A stretch of DNA of 64,000 bases from Oleisolibacter albus (GCF_003336875.1 NZ_QGNJ01000011.1:62001-126000), one strand, 5' to 3'; shown: positions 53,209 to 63,662, counted from the first letter of the stretch. Translations and numbers: made by a program. The notes: a model not told the origin generated them from the letters alone.

Positions 53209-55277
53209 GCGGGCATCTCCTCGGGGGACGGCAGGGGGGAGGGGGGAAACAGGGGGCGCTGCTGGCTGCTGTCCGGGAACAGGCCGCGGCGTAGACCGGC
53301 CAGCGCCAGCAGCAGCCGGCGCGTCTGCCGCGTCGGCGGCGCCGCGGCCACATCGGCCAGGGCCGCATCGATCCGGTCCAGCAGGGCCGCCGGGGCCGGC
53401 AGCGGCCCCCTGCGGCGGGCCTGGGCGTGGAAATGGGCGGCGGTCAGGTCCAGCACCGTGTCCACCGACTGCAAGGCAGCGCCGCCGAGATAGCGCCGGC
53501 GGCGGCGCAGATCGGCCAGATTCAAGCCCACGCGCAGGTCGGACAGCGCGTCGACCGCGGCCAGATCGGCGCCGGGGGCCACCGTGCCCAGCCGGGGCAC
53601 CAGCAGGGCCAGCCGGTCCAGCATATGGGCGGACAGGGTCTGCGGCCGCACGCTGGCCCCGTGGCGGGCGGCGTCGGCCAGTTCGCGCCAGCCGGCGCGC
53701 AGCAGACGGCGGGCGCTCCATTCGGCTCCGACGGAGCGGACCAGGGCGGTGATGAGACCGGCCAGCCCCATGCCCAGCACCATGGCCAGACCGCTGTTGG
53801 ACAGGCTGGCGATGTCCGGGACATAGACCCGGTCCTGCAGGTTCAGCATTGTCGGCATGCCGACGGCGATGGGCAGGAAACGGCCATAGAGGGCCGGGCG
53901 GGTCATGGCGATGCCGGTGATCAGCAGTGCCGGGGAGAAGGCCAGGACCAGCAGCGCGAAACCGTCGATGAAGGGGAACACGAACAGGGCATAGACCATG
54001 GCGGCCACGACGCCCAGCCCGTTGGCGATGGTGAAGGAGACGATGGCCGGGACCGGATTGTCCTGGGCGGCGAAGAAGCAGCAGGCCACGGCCGCCATCT
54101 GGGTGGCGATGGCCCCTTCCTGCCATTCGGTCCCGATCCAGATGACGCAGCAGGCGATGACGGTCAGCGCGGCGGCCAGCGCCGACCACAGGGCCATGCC
54201 GTAATCCACATGCCGCGTTTCCGCCACCTGGTGCCGGGTGCCCGTCTCCTCCGCCTGGTCGGCGCGACCATCGACCAGGGCGGCCTGCAGGGCGCGGCAG
54301 GACTGCCAGAGCGAGACCGTCTCGCCCAGCCGGTGCAGCAGGCTGACGGTCAGCACCCCGGTCCAGTCCAGATGCGCGTCGGCGGGCGGGCTGAGGGCGG
54401 CGATGCGGCGGCGCAGATCGGGCGCCCGCTCCGCCGGGGCGCCGGCGGCGATCCAGCCATCCATGTCGGCCAGCAGCGCCTGGAGATCGGGCGGCAGCCC
54501 GCCCTCCTCCCGCGACAGGGCGGCGACACGGTCGGCCACGGAGGACAGCACCGGCATCAGCATGACCATCTGCCGCCGCAGCCGGCGGACCACCGCCGTG
54601 GCGCCGCGCAGGGCGGAGGTGTCGAAATCCAGATGGGTGGCCAGCGCGTCGATCTCGGCGGCGTCGGCCGCCAGCTTGCGGCGGTCGCGGCCGGCCACGG
54701 CGGCATCGGCCAGCCCGGCCAGCGCATCCCGGCTCCAGCGGCTGGCGTCGTTCAGCCAGTTCTCCACCCGTCCGGCCAGCACGGGGCCAAAGGGACGGGG
54801 AAAGGCGAGACTGCCCACCAGGGCGGCACAGCAGACGCCCAGCGTGATCTCCTCCACCCGGGACAGGGCGGTGTCGAAGATGCTGGCGGGATCGGTGACG
54901 GCGGGAAAGCCGATCAGGGCGGCGCTGTAGCCCGCCAGCATGAAGGCATAGCCGCGCGGCGTGCGGTCCAGCAGCGAAATGAACAGGCAGAGCCCGGTCC
55001 AGCCGGCCATGGCCAGCACCAGCAGTTCCGGAGCCGAGGCGAGGTTCGGGATCAGCACCACGGTGGCGATGGCCCCCAGCAGGGTGCCGACGGCGCGGTA
55101 GGAGGCTTTCGATCGCAGGGTGCCGGTCAGCGGCTGCATGACGATATAGACCGTGGCCAGCGCCCAGTAGGGGCGCTGCAGGTCCAGCATCAGGGCGATC
55201 CACAGCGCCAGCATGCCGGCGGTGAAGGCCTTGAGCGAGAACAGCAGTTCCTCGCCGCTGGGAAGAAGCCGGCTCAT
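53205..55277 (-). CDS. FUSC-family efflux transporter (AaeB-like)
   Basis: A 690-residue inner-membrane protein with two blocks of six helices (about residues 10-170 and 355-500) and cytosolic domains, as in AaeB. It starts with the family-typical FSLKAFTAGMLALWIALMLDLQRPYWA, and PYWALATVYIVMQPLTG follows. It is expected to export aromatic carboxylic acids or similar compounds, together with the HlyD adaptor. It begins 3 bases after the marR stop, so regulator and pump are one transcript. Confidence 0.9.
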   Translation of the reverse strand: MSRLLPSGEELLFSLKAFTAGMLALWIALMLDLQRPYWALATVYIVMQPLTGTLRSKASYRAVGTLLGAIATVVLIPNLASAPELLVLAMAGWTGLCLFISLLDRTPRGYAFMLAGYSAALIGFPAVTDPASIFDTALSRVEEITLGVCCAALVGSLAFPRPFGPVLAGRVENWLNDASRWSRDALAGLADAAVAGRDRRKLAADAAEIDALATHLDFDTSALRGATAVVRRLRRQMVMLMPVLSSVADRVAALSREEGGLPPDLQALLADMDGWIAAGAPAERAPDLRRRIAALSPPADAHLDWTGVLTVSLLHRLGETVSLWQSCRALQAALVDGRADQAEETGTRHQVAETRHVDYGMALWSALAAALTVIACCVIWIGTEWQEGAIATQMAAVACCFFAAQDNPVPAIVSFTIANGLGVVAAMVYALFVFPFIDGFALLVLAFSPALLITGIAMTRPALYGRFLPIAVGMPTMLNLQDRVYVPDIASLSNSGLAMVLGMGLAGLITALVRSVGAEWSARRLLRAGWRELADAARHGASVRPQTLSAHMLDRLALLVPRLGTVAPGADLAAVDALSDLRVGLNLADLRRRRRYLGGAALQSVDTVLDLTAAHFHAQARRRGPLPAPAALLDRIDAALADVAAAPPTRQTRRLLLALAGLRRGLFPDSSQQRPLFPPSPLPSPEEMPA

Positions 55278-55280
55278 GGA

Positions 55281-55790
55281 TCAGCGATCCTTGCTCGCCC
55301 CGGCCGGGGACTGTCCGATGGGGTCGGCCGGGGGCTGGCCCGTCCGGTCCGGTCCGGCCAGGGACTGGCCGATACGGGCGATAACAGCCGCGGTGGCCAT
55401 AAGGTCGGCGGCGGGGATGCCGTCAAGGGCACGGGCGCGCACATCGGCCAGGGCCTCATCGATGCGCGCGACCATGGCCAGACCCTGCGCCGTCAGATGG
55501 ATGGTCTTGGCCCGGCGGTCGTCGGGGGCGCAGCGGCGCTCCACCAGCCCTTCCTGCTCCAGCCGGTCCAGCAGCCGCACCAGCGACGGTCCCTCGATCT
55601 CCATCTCCGTGGCCAGGGTGCCCTGGCGCATGCCGTCGGGATGATGGTGCGACAGGGTCAGCAGCGGCAGGGCCGTTGCCTCCGACAGCCCATGGTTCGA
55701 CAGGGCGACGTCGACGGCGCGGCGCCAGGCCCTGGCGACCAGGATCAGCTGGCGGCCGAAGCGGCCGGGGGGGAGCGGGAAGTCCGTCAT
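55281..55790 (-). CDS. MarR-family regulator of the FUSC efflux operon
   Basis: A 169-residue winged-helix regulator. The recognition region is MRQGTLATEMEIEGPSLVRLLDRLEQEGLVERR (quoted in part: TEMEIEGPSLVRLLDRL) near residue 60-80, followed by the wing DDRRAKTIHLTAQG. It is first in the operon and starts directly beside a 17-bp palindrome, so autorepression relieved by the pump substrate is likely. The C-terminal tail after 140 is Pro-rich and variable. Confidence 0.9.
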   Translation of the reverse strand: MTDFPLPPGRFGRQLILVARAWRRAVDVALSNHGLSEATALPLLTLSHHHPDGMRQGTLATEMEIEGPSLVRLLDRLEQEGLVERRCAPDDRRAKTIHLTAQGLAMVARIDEALADVRARALDGIPAADLMATAAVIARIGQSLAGPDRTGQPPADPIGQSPAGASKDR

Positions 55791-55791
55791 G

Positions 55792-55808
55792 ATCCTATTT
55801 ATTAGGAT
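55792..55808 (-). promoter_or_regulatory. 17-bp MarR-type operator at the start codon
   Basis: ATCCTATTTATTAGGAT is a perfect palindrome with 6-base arms and lies one base before the marR ATG. The AGGA of its proximal arm (minus strand) also acts as the ribosome site. Bound MarR would cover promoter and translation start alike. Confidence 0.75.
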
Positions 55809-55957
55809 GCTACCAATGAGCAGACTATCTGGTCCGGCCCGGGCCGGTTGTCACTTGCAGAAATGGCGGGTCAGCCCGTCCCCCCTGCCGCCGCAGGGCA
55901 GCGATGCGGGTTTCGGCGCGGGTCGGCGCGGGGGGCGGAGGGGGTGAGGTCTGCGGC

Positions 55958-56872
55958 TCAGGCGTCCAGCTTCTGGCGCAGGGCCAGCCAGTCGCGCCAG
56001 GCCTCGCGCTTGGCCACGGGGTTACGCAGCAGATAGGCCGGATGCAGCATGGCCAGCGCCGGAATGGGCCGCTCCAGCCCTGGGGAGGCATAGTCGAACC
56101 AGCGCCCGCGCAGCCGGGTGATGCCTTCCGACTGGTTCAGCAGCGTTTTGGCGCTGATGCCACCTAGAAAAACCAGTATGTCCGGCCGCTTCAGCGCGAT
56201 ATGGCGCTGCATGAAGGGCAGGCAGGCCGCGATCTCCATGTCGGTGGGGCTGCGGTTGCCCGGCGGACGCCAGGGCAGCATGTTGGAGATGTAGACGGCA
56301 CGGGCGGGATCGTCGGCGTGGCGGTCCAGGCCGATGGCGGCCAGCATGCGGTCCAGCAGGTGCCCGGCCGGGCCGACGAAGGGCAGGCCCTGCCGGTCCT
56401 CCTGCTCCCCCGGCGCCTCGCCCACCAGCATGAGCCGGGCGTCGGGCCGGCCGTCGGCGAAGACCAGGCTGGTGGCCGTGCGCTTCAGTGGGCAGCCCTC
56501 GAACGCGGCCAGGGCCTGTTTCAGGGCGTCCAGAGACTGGGCCGCGCCGGCGGCCTCGCGGGCGGACTGACCGGCCTCGGCCGCTCCCAGCACGGGTGCC
56601 GATTCGTGGGAGGCCGGGGCCGCGGCGGGGGCTGGCCGCCGGTTCTGGCCGGTCTGGGGCGCTGTCGCCGCGGCCGGACCCGGCGGGCGGGACGGCATGA
56701 GCGGGTCACGGCCGGGGGCCGCGCGACCGGCCGCAGCCGCCCGCGCACGGGCCGCCACCGCCGTCCAGTCGGTCGGGGTGTCGCCTACAGCCTCGTCACA
56801 GCCCAGATCCATGAGGAAGCGCAGGGCGGCGACACTCTCGAGTACGGCATTCATGGTGTTTGCTTCTACCAT
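55958..56872 (-). CDS. Family 4-type uracil-DNA glycosylase
   Basis: A 304-residue DNA repair enzyme removing uracil from DNA. After a 120-residue Ala/Pro-rich N-terminal extension, motif [21 protein letters not shown] lies near residue 152, [17 protein letters not shown] near 195 and the substrate-binding [10 protein letters not shown] near 277. Few cysteines are in the core (GCPLKRT and AACLPF), so the 4Fe-4S cluster of the thermophilic enzymes may be incomplete, as in other alphaproteobacterial members. An alternative ATG is at 56854. Confidence 0.85.
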   Translation of the reverse strand: MVEANTMNAVLESVAALRFLMDLGCDEAVGDTPTDWTAVAARARAAAAGRAAPGRDPLMPSRPPGPAAATAPQTGQNRRPAPAAAPASHESAPVLGAAEAGQSAREAAGAAQSLDALKQALAAFEGCPLKRTATSLVFADGRPDARLMLVGEAPGEQEDRQGLPFVGPAGHLLDRMLAAIGLDRHADDPARAVYISNMLPWRPPGNRSPTDMEIAACLPFMQRHIALKRPDILVFLGGISAKTLLNQSEGITRLRGRWFDYASPGLERPIPALAMLHPAYLLRNPVAKREAWRDWLALRQKLDA

Positions 56873-56964
56873 TTGCCTATGCTGTCTTACACGCCTGAAT
56901 CGCCGGTACGAAAATCAGGGGCGGCGGCTGAAGGTCGCCCGCGTGCCGGCCACAGAAGAAGTGG

Positions 56965-58635
56965 ATGCGGGGAATGGAACGCGAATTCATGGAATACGAC
57001 GTCGTGATCGTCGGCGCCGGGCCTTCGGGCCTGTCCGCGGCGATCCGGCTGAAGCAGCTGTCGGCCGAACAGGGCCACGACGTCAGCGTCTGCGTCATCG
57101 AGAAGGGGTCCGAGGTCGGGGCGCACATCCTGTCCGGCAATGTGCTGGATCCCCGCGCCCTGAATGAACTGATCCCGGACTGGAAGGAAAAGGGCGCGCC
57201 GCTTAACACCCCGGTCATCGACGATCGCTTCTATCTGCTGTCCGACACGGGCAGCACCCGCATTCCCAACAGGCTGTTGCCGCCGCTGATGCACAATGAC
57301 GGCAATTACGCCATCAGCCTGGGCAATCTCTGCCGCTGGCTGGCCGGCCAGGCCGAGGAGCTGGGGGTCGAGATCTATCCCGGCTTCGCCGCTGCCGAGG
57401 TGCTGTTCGACGCCGATGGCAGCGTCAAGGGCGTGGCCACCGGCGACATGGGCATCGGCAAGGATGGCCAGCCCACCGACCGTTTCACCCCGGGCATGGA
57501 GCTGCACGGCAAGTACACCTTCTTCGCCGAAGGGGTGCGCGGCAACCTGTCGAAGCAGCTGATGGAGACGTTCGGGCTGCGCGAGGGCGTCGATCCGCAG
57601 AAATACGGTCTCGGCATCAAGGAGCTGTGGCAGATCGAACCGGAGAAGCACAAGGCCGGTCTGGTCATGCACACCCAGGGCTGGCCCCTGGACAGCAAGA
57701 CCGCCGGCGGGTCCTGGATGTACCATCTGGAGGACAACCAGGTTTCCATCGGCTTCGTGGTCAATCTGGACTATTGGAACCCGCATCTCAGCCCGTTCGA
57801 GGAGTTCCAGCGCTTCAAGCAGCACCCGCTGATCCGCAGATATCTGGAGGGCGGCAAGCGCCTGGCCTATGGCGCCCGCGCCATCAACGAGGGCGGGCTG
57901 CAATCGGTGCCGAAGCTGGTCTTCCCCGGCGGGGCGCTGATCGGCTGTTCCGCCGGCTTCGTCAATGTGCCGCGCATCAAGGGCACCCACAACGCCATGA
58001 AGACCGGCATGCTGGCGGCCGAGGCGGCCTTCGCCCGGCTGAAGCACGGGGCCGAGGCGGGCGACACGCTGGACAATTACGAGGCCGCCTGGAAGACCAG
58101 CTGGGTGCATGAGGATCTGTACAAGGTGCGCAACGTCAAGCCCGGCCTGAAGCTGGGGCTGGCGCTGGGCAACCTGCATGGTGGCATCCAGATGTGGCTG
58201 CACGAGCTGGGGCTGGGCAAGCTGCTGCCCTATACGCTGCACCACAAGAAGCCGGACAATGAAAGCCTGGTCCCGGCCGCGCAGGCGCCGAAGATCGCCT
58301 ATCCCAAGCCCGACGGCGTCATCAGCTTCGACCGGCTGTCCTCGGTGTTCCTGTCGAGCACCAACCATGAGGAGGACCAGCCCAGCCATCTGAAGCTGAA
58401 GGACCCGGCCATCCCCATCAGCCACAACCTGCCGCTCTATGACGAGCCGGCCCAGCGCTACTGCCCGGCCGGGGTGTACGAGGTGGTGCGGGACGAGGGC
58501 GGCAACAATCCGCGTTTCGTCATCAACGCCCAGAACTGTGTCCACTGCAAGACGTGCGACATCAAGGACCCGCTGCAGAACATCGTCTGGACCGTGCCCG
58601 AGGGCGGCGGGGGACCGAACTACCCGAACATGTGA
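56965..58635 (+). CDS. Electron transfer flavoprotein-ubiquinone oxidoreductase
   Basis: A 556-residue membrane-associated flavoprotein that passes electrons from ETF (fatty and amino acid oxidation) to ubiquinone. The FAD motif is [17 protein letters not shown] near residue 14, and [15 protein letters not shown] follows near 45. The C-terminal 4Fe-4S ligands are CPAGVYEVV near 495 and CVHCKTC near 530-536. Length is standard for the family. The ATG given is 8 codons before an alternative ATG directly at [12 protein letters not shown] genes are not in the window. Confidence 0.94.
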   Translation: MRGMEREFMEYDVVIVGAGPSGLSAAIRLKQLSAEQGHDVSVCVIEKGSEVGAHILSGNVLDPRALNELIPDWKEKGAPLNTPVIDDRFYLLSDTGSTRIPNRLLPPLMHNDGNYAISLGNLCRWLAGQAEELGVEIYPGFAAAEVLFDADGSVKGVATGDMGIGKDGQPTDRFTPGMELHGKYTFFAEGVRGNLSKQLMETFGLREGVDPQKYGLGIKELWQIEPEKHKAGLVMHTQGWPLDSKTAGGSWMYHLEDNQVSIGFVVNLDYWNPHLSPFEEFQRFKQHPLIRRYLEGGKRLAYGARAINEGGLQSVPKLVFPGGALIGCSAGFVNVPRIKGTHNAMKTGMLAAEAAFARLKHGAEAGDTLDNYEAAWKTSWVHEDLYKVRNVKPGLKLGLALGNLHGGIQMWLHELGLGKLLPYTLHHKKPDNESLVPAAQAPKIAYPKPDGVISFDRLSSVFLSSTNHEEDQPSHLKLKDPAIPISHNLPLYDEPAQRYCPAGVYEVVRDEGGNNPRFVINAQNCVHCKTCDIKDPLQNIVWTVPEGGGGPNYPNM

Positions 58636-58646
58636 CGGTCACAGCC

Positions 58647-58675
58647 GGTCGGGCGGCCCCGAGAGCGGCCCGACC
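58647..58675 (+). terminator. Probable terminator after ETF-QO
   Basis: GGTCGGGC pairs with GCCCGACC across 13 bases, starting 12 bases past the stop. There is no T-run. Confidence 0.45.
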
Positions 58676-58863
58676 AGCCCCTGGATGGGACAACCCCCCC
58701 GTCCGGGGCTGCGCCCGGATGGCCGCGTGCGGCTTCTGCCGCATCCACAACCTGTAATTTGTCGGGGCGCTATGCCCTGCGCCCCATCTTTCGTTGCTGT
58801 GGCGCGCAATGCGCGCTAGGGTGGTGTTTGCGATGTCGTGAACGCGCAAAGATGGAGGCGGCG

Positions 58864-59715
58864 ATGCGGTCTGGTTTCTTTCTTGTCGCGGGGATCAGTT
58901 TGCTGCCGGCCTTGGCGCAGGCCGATTGCGGCTGTACCGGCATGACGGTGAACTGGCGGAATGCCGGTGGCACCTACCAAATCTGCTCGAATAATGGAGC
59001 CTATAACTTTCCTGAATGTACGAGGTCGCCAGCCCAGGGAACGACCTGTGGCGGGAAGACGACCTATGCCTGGACATGTCCGATCGGCCCGAATTCGCTG
59101 GTGACGGAGACAAAAAAAGACAGCCAGAGCAACGACTATGAAGGTCCCTGGCAACGGACCGGGTTTGCGATCGTGGCCACACTTGCCCAGAACAGCATGG
59201 CGGAGCAATGCGTGACCGGACAGGTGCTGCAGGAGCGGATCATATCGAACGGCAGCAAGCAGCCCAATCCCAACATCAACTCGACGTCGGTCTCCGATGA
59301 GTACAGATTTGCCGATCTCGATGTCTTTGTCGAAAATGATCCGGACGAGACATTTCCCGATATCGATGCACAGCGGGGCGGAGACCAGCTGTATGGCGGG
59401 GACAACTATCAGCTGGTGAATTCGGCGACATCGCTGATCAGCACGTTCGGCACCACCACCATGTGGTGGGACAATACCGACCAGACCAAGACGGGATCGA
59501 CCAAGGCCGAGGCGCAGAACGAAAGGGCAAGCTGGGCCTATCGCTTCATCGCGTTTGTCGATGGATCGGATGACACGAAGCCATCCTGTTCCTGTGCCTT
59601 CGACATCAATGTCGACTGGACCAATACCGGTGCCGCAGCGCCAAGAGCGACGGTGTTCACCGCGCGGCCCAACGCCAATCAGGGAACCGTCAATTGTACC
59701 TTCAATGCACAGTGA
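58864..59715 (+). CDS. Secreted Cys-rich protein of unknown function
   Basis: A 283-residue protein with a signal peptide (MRSGFFLVAGISLLPALAQA, cleaved before DCGC). The mature protein has nine or more cysteines (CGCTGM, ICSN, ECTRS, TTCGGK, WTCPIG, QCVTG, SCSCAF, NCTFN), several probably in disulfides, and is rich in Asn, Thr and Ser. The ATG at 58864 has GGAGG 5 bases upstream. Base composition is visibly less GC-rich than neighbours, with AAT, ATA and AAA codons, suggesting a foreign origin. No family is recognised; the gene stands alone. Confidence 0.8.
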   Translation: MRSGFFLVAGISLLPALAQADCGCTGMTVNWRNAGGTYQICSNNGAYNFPECTRSPAQGTTCGGKTTYAWTCPIGPNSLVTETKKDSQSNDYEGPWQRTGFAIVATLAQNSMAEQCVTGQVLQERIISNGSKQPNPNINSTSVSDEYRFADLDVFVENDPDETFPDIDAQRGGDQLYGGDNYQLVNSATSLISTFGTTTMWWDNTDQTKTGSTKAEAQNERASWAYRFIAFVDGSDDTKPSCSCAFDINVDWTNTGAAAPRATVFTARPNANQGTVNCTFNAQ

Positions 59716-59742
59716 TGCCATGCAAGGCACAGTGATGCCATG
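59707..59742 (+). repeat. 16-bp direct repeat at the 3' end of the Cys-rich gene
   Basis: GCACAGTGATGCCATG occurs at 59707-59722 and 59727-59742 (20-base period), the first copy spanning the stop codon. It could be a small duplication or the scar of an excised element. Confidence 0.75.
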
Positions 59743-59832
59743 GCCGTCCGCCGCATGCCCCGGCGGGCCGCCGCGGCGGTGACGGGCTGACCGGGGCCGC
59801 TGCTGCCCCCGGCCTCTGCCTGTTTGCGCCAG

Positions 59833-59859
59833 AAGGCCGCCGGGGGGTCCGGCGGCCTT
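59833..59859. terminator. Bidirectional terminator between the Cys-rich gene and the chemoreceptor
   Basis: AAGGCCGCCGG pairs with CCGGCGGCCTT (11-bp perfect stem, 5-base loop) followed by CGTCCTGTC. It is between convergent genes. Confidence 0.7.
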
Positions 59860-59924
59860 CGTCCTGTCAGGGGGGCTGAGGGGCTCTGTCCAGGGTCGTT
59901 GTCCGTCCTGGGGGTCCCGCGGGA

Positions 59925-61610
59925 TCAGCCGGCGCGCACGCGGCGCAGGAAGTTCTCCACCTCCAGCCGCAGGGTTTCCGCTTCCCGCGACAGGCCGCCG
60001 GAGGCTTCCAGTACATTGCCGGCGGCCATGCTGGTGCTCTGGGCCGTCTGCTCGACCCCGCTGATGTTGTTGCTGATCTCCTGCGTGCCCAGGGCCGCCT
60101 GCTGCACGTTGCGGGCGATCTCGCGGGTGGCGGCGTCCTGCTCCTCCACGGCGGCGGCGATGGCGGAGGCGATCTGGTTGATCTCACCGATGGTGCGGGT
60201 GATCTCCAGCGTGGCCGACACGGCGTTGTTGGTGGCCTGCTGGATGCCGGCGATACGGGTGGAGATGTCCTCCGTTGCCTTGGCCGTCTGGCTGGCCAGG
60301 GACTTCACCTCCGACGCCACCACGGCGAAGCCCTTGCCGGCGTCCCCGGCCCGCGCCGCCTCGATGGTGGCGTTCAGCGCCAGCAGGTTGGTCTGGCTGG
60401 CGATTTCCGCGATCAGCTTGATGACGGCGCCGATGGCGTCCGCCTCGGTCGCCAGGGTCTGGATGGTCTTGTTGGTGCCGTCGGCCCGCTCGGCGGCGGC
60501 GCGGGCGATGGTGGCGGAGCTGCCGACCTGACGGGTGATCTCACCGATGGAGCTGGTCATCTCCTCGGCCGAGGCGGCGACGGTCTGCACATTGGCGCTG
60601 GTCTGCTCGGTCGCGGCGGAGACGATGCCGCTCTGGCTGCGGGTCTGCTCGGCGGCGGAGGACAGGCTCTGGGCATTGGCGTTCAATTCGGTCGCGGCGG
60701 ACGCCACCTGGGCCACCACGCCCATGACGCTGCTTTCGAAGCTGTCGGCCAGGGCATGCAGCGCCTGCTTGCGCTCCTCCTCGGCCCGCAGTTCGGCCCG
60801 CTTGGCCTCCTCTTCCATTTCGCGTGTGCGCAGGGCGTTGGCCTTGAAGGTCTCCAGCGCCGCGGCCAGCTTGCCGATCTCGTCACCGCGGCCCAGGCCC
60901 GGAACGGTGGTGTTGAGGTCACCGCCGGCCACCTTGCCCATGGCCGTGGTCACGGCATTGATCGGGCCGGTGATGGTGGCGGTGGAGACAAAGAGCGCGA
61001 TGCCACCGCAGAGCAGCAGGCCGACGCCGGTCACGATGAAGACCAGGGTGCTCGTGGAATTGGAGATGGCGGTCGCCTCATCCGACGCCTTCAACATGTT
61101 CTGGCGGACTTCCTCGGTGAGTTTGATGTTGTCGTCACGCAGCGCATCCAGCTTGGGATCGAAGCTGGCATTGAGGATCGCCAGCGCCTCTTCGTTGCGG
61201 TTGGCTGTGGCCAGCGGCTTGATCTCGTCATAATGGCGCATGACCTCGTTGAAGCGGGCTTCGAGCCCGTCGATCTTCGCGGTATATTGCGGCAGCAGCT
61301 CGCGCACCTTGGCATAGGTCTCACGCGCCACCTTGGTGTTGCTGTCGACGGCCTGACGCGCCGACTCCATCCGCGCCTCATCGGTCTGGGCGATCAGCTT
61401 GTAGGTCTGGCGGCCGATGGCGATGATGGTCCGGTTGGCGCGGGCGATCTCCACCGTGCCAGCGGCTTCCCGGTCCAGCAGGCTGGAATAGCGGTCATCC
61501 ACGTCGATCAGTTTGCTGGTGGCGTACACCGCGACGGCAATGACCATCAGGCTCAGCAGGCCGAGGATGCCGAGGATGCGGGTTGAAATATTGAGATTTG
61601 AAAGATTCAT
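59925..61610 (-). CDS. Methyl-accepting chemotaxis protein
   Basis: A 561-residue chemoreceptor. It has an N-terminal helix (residues 10-32), a periplasmic four-helix-bundle sensor (about 35-185), a second helix (about 188-210, [19 protein letters not shown]), a HAMP domain ([19 protein letters not shown]) and the signalling domain. The hairpin tip is [25 protein letters not shown]-type (quoted in part: [18 protein letters not shown]) near residue 410. No C-terminal pentapeptide for CheR is seen. The ATG at 61610 fits a GGGGG-rich ribosome site; an upstream start at 61637 is less likely. The ligand is unknown. Confidence 0.93.
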   Translation of the reverse strand: MNLSNLNISTRILGILGLLSLMVIAVAVYATSKLIDVDDRYSSLLDREAAGTVEIARANRTIIAIGRQTYKLIAQTDEARMESARQAVDSNTKVARETYAKVRELLPQYTAKIDGLEARFNEVMRHYDEIKPLATANRNEEALAILNASFDPKLDALRDDNIKLTEEVRQNMLKASDEATAISNSTSTLVFIVTGVGLLLCGGIALFVSTATITGPINAVTTAMGKVAGGDLNTTVPGLGRGDEIGKLAAALETFKANALRTREMEEEAKRAELRAEEERKQALHALADSFESSVMGVVAQVASAATELNANAQSLSSAAEQTRSQSGIVSAATEQTSANVQTVAASAEEMTSSIGEITRQVGSSATIARAAAERADGTNKTIQTLATEADAIGAVIKLIAEIASQTNLLALNATIEAARAGDAGKGFAVVASEVKSLASQTAKATEDISTRIAGIQQATNNAVSATLEITRTIGEINQIASAIAAAVEEQDAATREIARNVQQAALGTQEISNNISGVEQTAQSTSMAAGNVLEASGGLSREAETLRLEVENFLRRVRAG

Positions 61611-61898
61611 GATGGACCCCCAGTGACGGACTGGCATTTTTAATCACGTCTCATGTGAAACAAAAAGATGACCAAAAGGCGTTTCCACTCAACTTTGTCC
61701 TTTGGATTGGGATCTTTGATTTAAAGTGGCGTAATTGAATCATTTGATTTCTTTTTATGAGAAACGATCTTTCGTTTGTCTCGGTGCTGTGCCCGGTCCA
61801 CGCTGCCGGCGCTCCTGCCGGCGCCGCTGCCGGCGCTATTGAACCGCCACGTCCTTCCCGCGTAGGCTGCCCCCTATGGTTCTGGCAGGCGGACGGTG
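61611..61898. other. AT-rich divergent promoter region, chemoreceptor and TPR gene
   Basis: 288 bases; 61640-61780 is distinctly AT-rich and should hold the chemoreceptor promoter. It also has a 12-bp tandem repeat (separate entry). No consensus sigma-28 or CtrA site was found. Confidence 0.5.
61802..61837 (+). repeat. 12-bp tandem repeat, three copies
   Basis: GCTGCCGGCGCT, CCTGCCGGCGCC and GCTGCCGGCGCT lie head to tail upstream of the TPR gene. Each unit holds a CGCCGGCG-like palindromic core. Confidence 0.75.
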
Positions 61899-63662
61899 AT
61901 GATGGCGGGTCGTGGGGAGCGGGCGGGCGCAGTCGTGCTGGCGCTGCTGCTGTCGCTGGGGGCTGGTCCGGGCGTCGCCGCGGACGGGCCGGACGGCCAG
62001 ACCCGGCCGGCCAAGGCCGCCCCGTCCAGGGAAAGCCCGCTGGCGGCCTATCTCAGCGGCCGGGTGGCCCGCGGCGCCGGCGATTGGGGCCGGGCCGCCA
62101 GCAGCCTGACGGCGGCCCTGGCCGCCGATCCCGACAACAAGGCGCTGCTGACCCAGGCCTTCCTGCTGAATCTGGGGGAAGGGAACATCCCGCAGGCGCT
62201 GACCCTGGCCCGCGCCATGGAGCGGCTGGAGCTGAACAGCCTGCCGGCCATGGCCCTGCTGGTGTCCGAGGATCTGGGGGCTGGCCGCATCGATGCTGCG
62301 CGGGCGCGTCTGGCCAAGAAGCCGGGCGACCCGCTGGCCCAGTACATGGTGCCGCTGATGGCGGCCTGGGTCGAAATGGCCGGCGGCAAGCCCGACATGG
62401 CCAAGGCGCGGTTGCAGCCCCTGCTGGAGGCGCCCGGACTGACGGCCCTGGCCCAGTTGCAGCTGGCCCTGATGGCCGATCAGGCCGGCCGGACGGAGGA
62501 GGCCGCCACGGCCTATGACAAGGCGCTGGAGGGGGGCGCGCCCCTGCGTGTGGTGCAGCTGGCCGGCAATTTCCAGGAACGCACCGGCCATCCCGATCAG
62601 GCCCGCCGACTCTATGAGGCGTTCGCTGCCGACAATCCCGGCAACCTGCACATCGAGGAGGCGCTGACGCGCCTGCGCGGCGGTGGCAAGTCCAAGCCCC
62701 TGGTGGCGACGGCCCGCGACGGGCTGGCCGAATCCCTGTTCCAGTTCGCCTCGGCCCTGCAACAGGACAGCCGGCACGAAATGTCGCTGCTCTATGGCCG
62801 CATCTCGCTGTTTCTGCGGGCGGAGCAGCCGCTGGCGCGGCTGATGATCGGCGATGTGCTGGCCGCCCGGCAGCGCCATGAGCAGGCCCTGGTCGAATAC
62901 CGGACCATCGGCGGCAGCGGTGCCGCGGGCTGGGCCGCCCGGCTGCGCGAAGCCGACGCCCTGCGCCGGCTGGACCGCAACGACGAGGCGGTGAAACTGC
63001 TCCAGGCCATGGCGGCCGAACGCCCGGACCGGACGGACGCGCTGGTGCGCCTGGGCGACCTGTACCGGGCCGCCGACAAGGATCAGGCCGCCATCGACGT
63101 CTATACCAAGGCCATCGCCCGCGCCGGCGGGGCGGAGGCCAAGGACTGGGTCCTGTTCTTCGCCCGCGGCATGGCGCTGGAGGCCGCCGGGCGCTGGCCC
63201 GAGGCGGAGGCCGACCTGAAGGCGGCGCTGCAACGGCGTCCGGACGAGCCGCAACTGCTGAACTATCTCGGCTACAGCTATGTGGACCGCAACCTGAACC
63301 TGCCGGAAGCCAAGGTGCTGATCGAGCGGGCGGTGGCGCAGCTGCCCGACAATGGGCAGATCGTCGACAGCCTGGGCTGGGTGCTGTACCGGACCGGGGA
63401 CCTGACCGGCGCCGTGGAGCAGCTGGAGAAGGCCGTGCAGCTGAGCCCGGCCGACCCCGCCATCAACGACCATCTGGGCGATGTCTATTGGGCGGTGGGG
63501 CGCAAGCCCGAGGCCCGGTTCCAATGGCGCCGTGCCGTCCAGCTGGCCCAGGACGACGCCAAGCTGCGCGGCAAGGCCGAGGAAAAGCTGAAGAACGGGC
63601 TGCCCCAGGACAAGACCGCGGCCAGCACCGCCCCGGCGGCGGAGGCCGGGACACCGCGCTGA
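61899..63662 (+). CDS. Exported TPR-repeat protein
   Basis: A 587-residue protein with an N-terminal signal (AVVLALLLSLGAGPGVAA) and TPR-like helical repeats through most of its length, clearest at residues 380-540 (ALVRLGDLYRAADKDQAAIDVY; LLNYLGYSYVDRNLNLPEA; VDSLGWVLYRTGDLTGAVEQ; quoted segments separate). LNYLGYSYVD and IVDSLGWVLYRTGD are the marks of a conserved alphaproteobacterial TPR protein encoded just before ispE. It probably acts in the periplasm in outer-membrane or envelope assembly; partner unknown. GTG and two ATGs cluster at the start; 61899 is a choice. Confidence 0.85.
   Translation: MMAGRGERAGAVVLALLLSLGAGPGVAADGPDGQTRPAKAAPSRESPLAAYLSGRVARGAGDWGRAASSLTAALAADPDNKALLTQAFLLNLGEGNIPQALTLARAMERLELNSLPAMALLVSEDLGAGRIDAARARLAKKPGDPLAQYMVPLMAAWVEMAGGKPDMAKARLQPLLEAPGLTALAQLQLALMADQAGRTEEAATAYDKALEGGAPLRVVQLAGNFQERTGHPDQARRLYEAFAADNPGNLHIEEALTRLRGGGKSKPLVATARDGLAESLFQFASALQQDSRHEMSLLYGRISLFLRAEQPLARLMIGDVLAARQRHEQALVEYRTIGGSGAAGWAARLREADALRRLDRNDEAVKLLQAMAAERPDRTDALVRLGDLYRAADKDQAAIDVYTKAIARAGGAEAKDWVLFFARGMALEAAGRWPEAEADLKAALQRRPDEPQLLNYLGYSYVDRNLNLPEAKVLIERAVAQLPDNGQIVDSLGWVLYRTGDLTGAVEQLEKAVQLSPADPAINDHLGDVYWAVGRKPEARFQWRRAVQLAQDDAKLRGKAEEKLKNGLPQDKTAASTAPAAEAGTPR

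Noticed and set aside
61680-61760. CtrA (TTAA-N7-TTAA) or sigma-28 promoter for the chemoreceptor
   Set aside because: TTTAAA and AATT elements are near the right spacing but the second half-site does not match.
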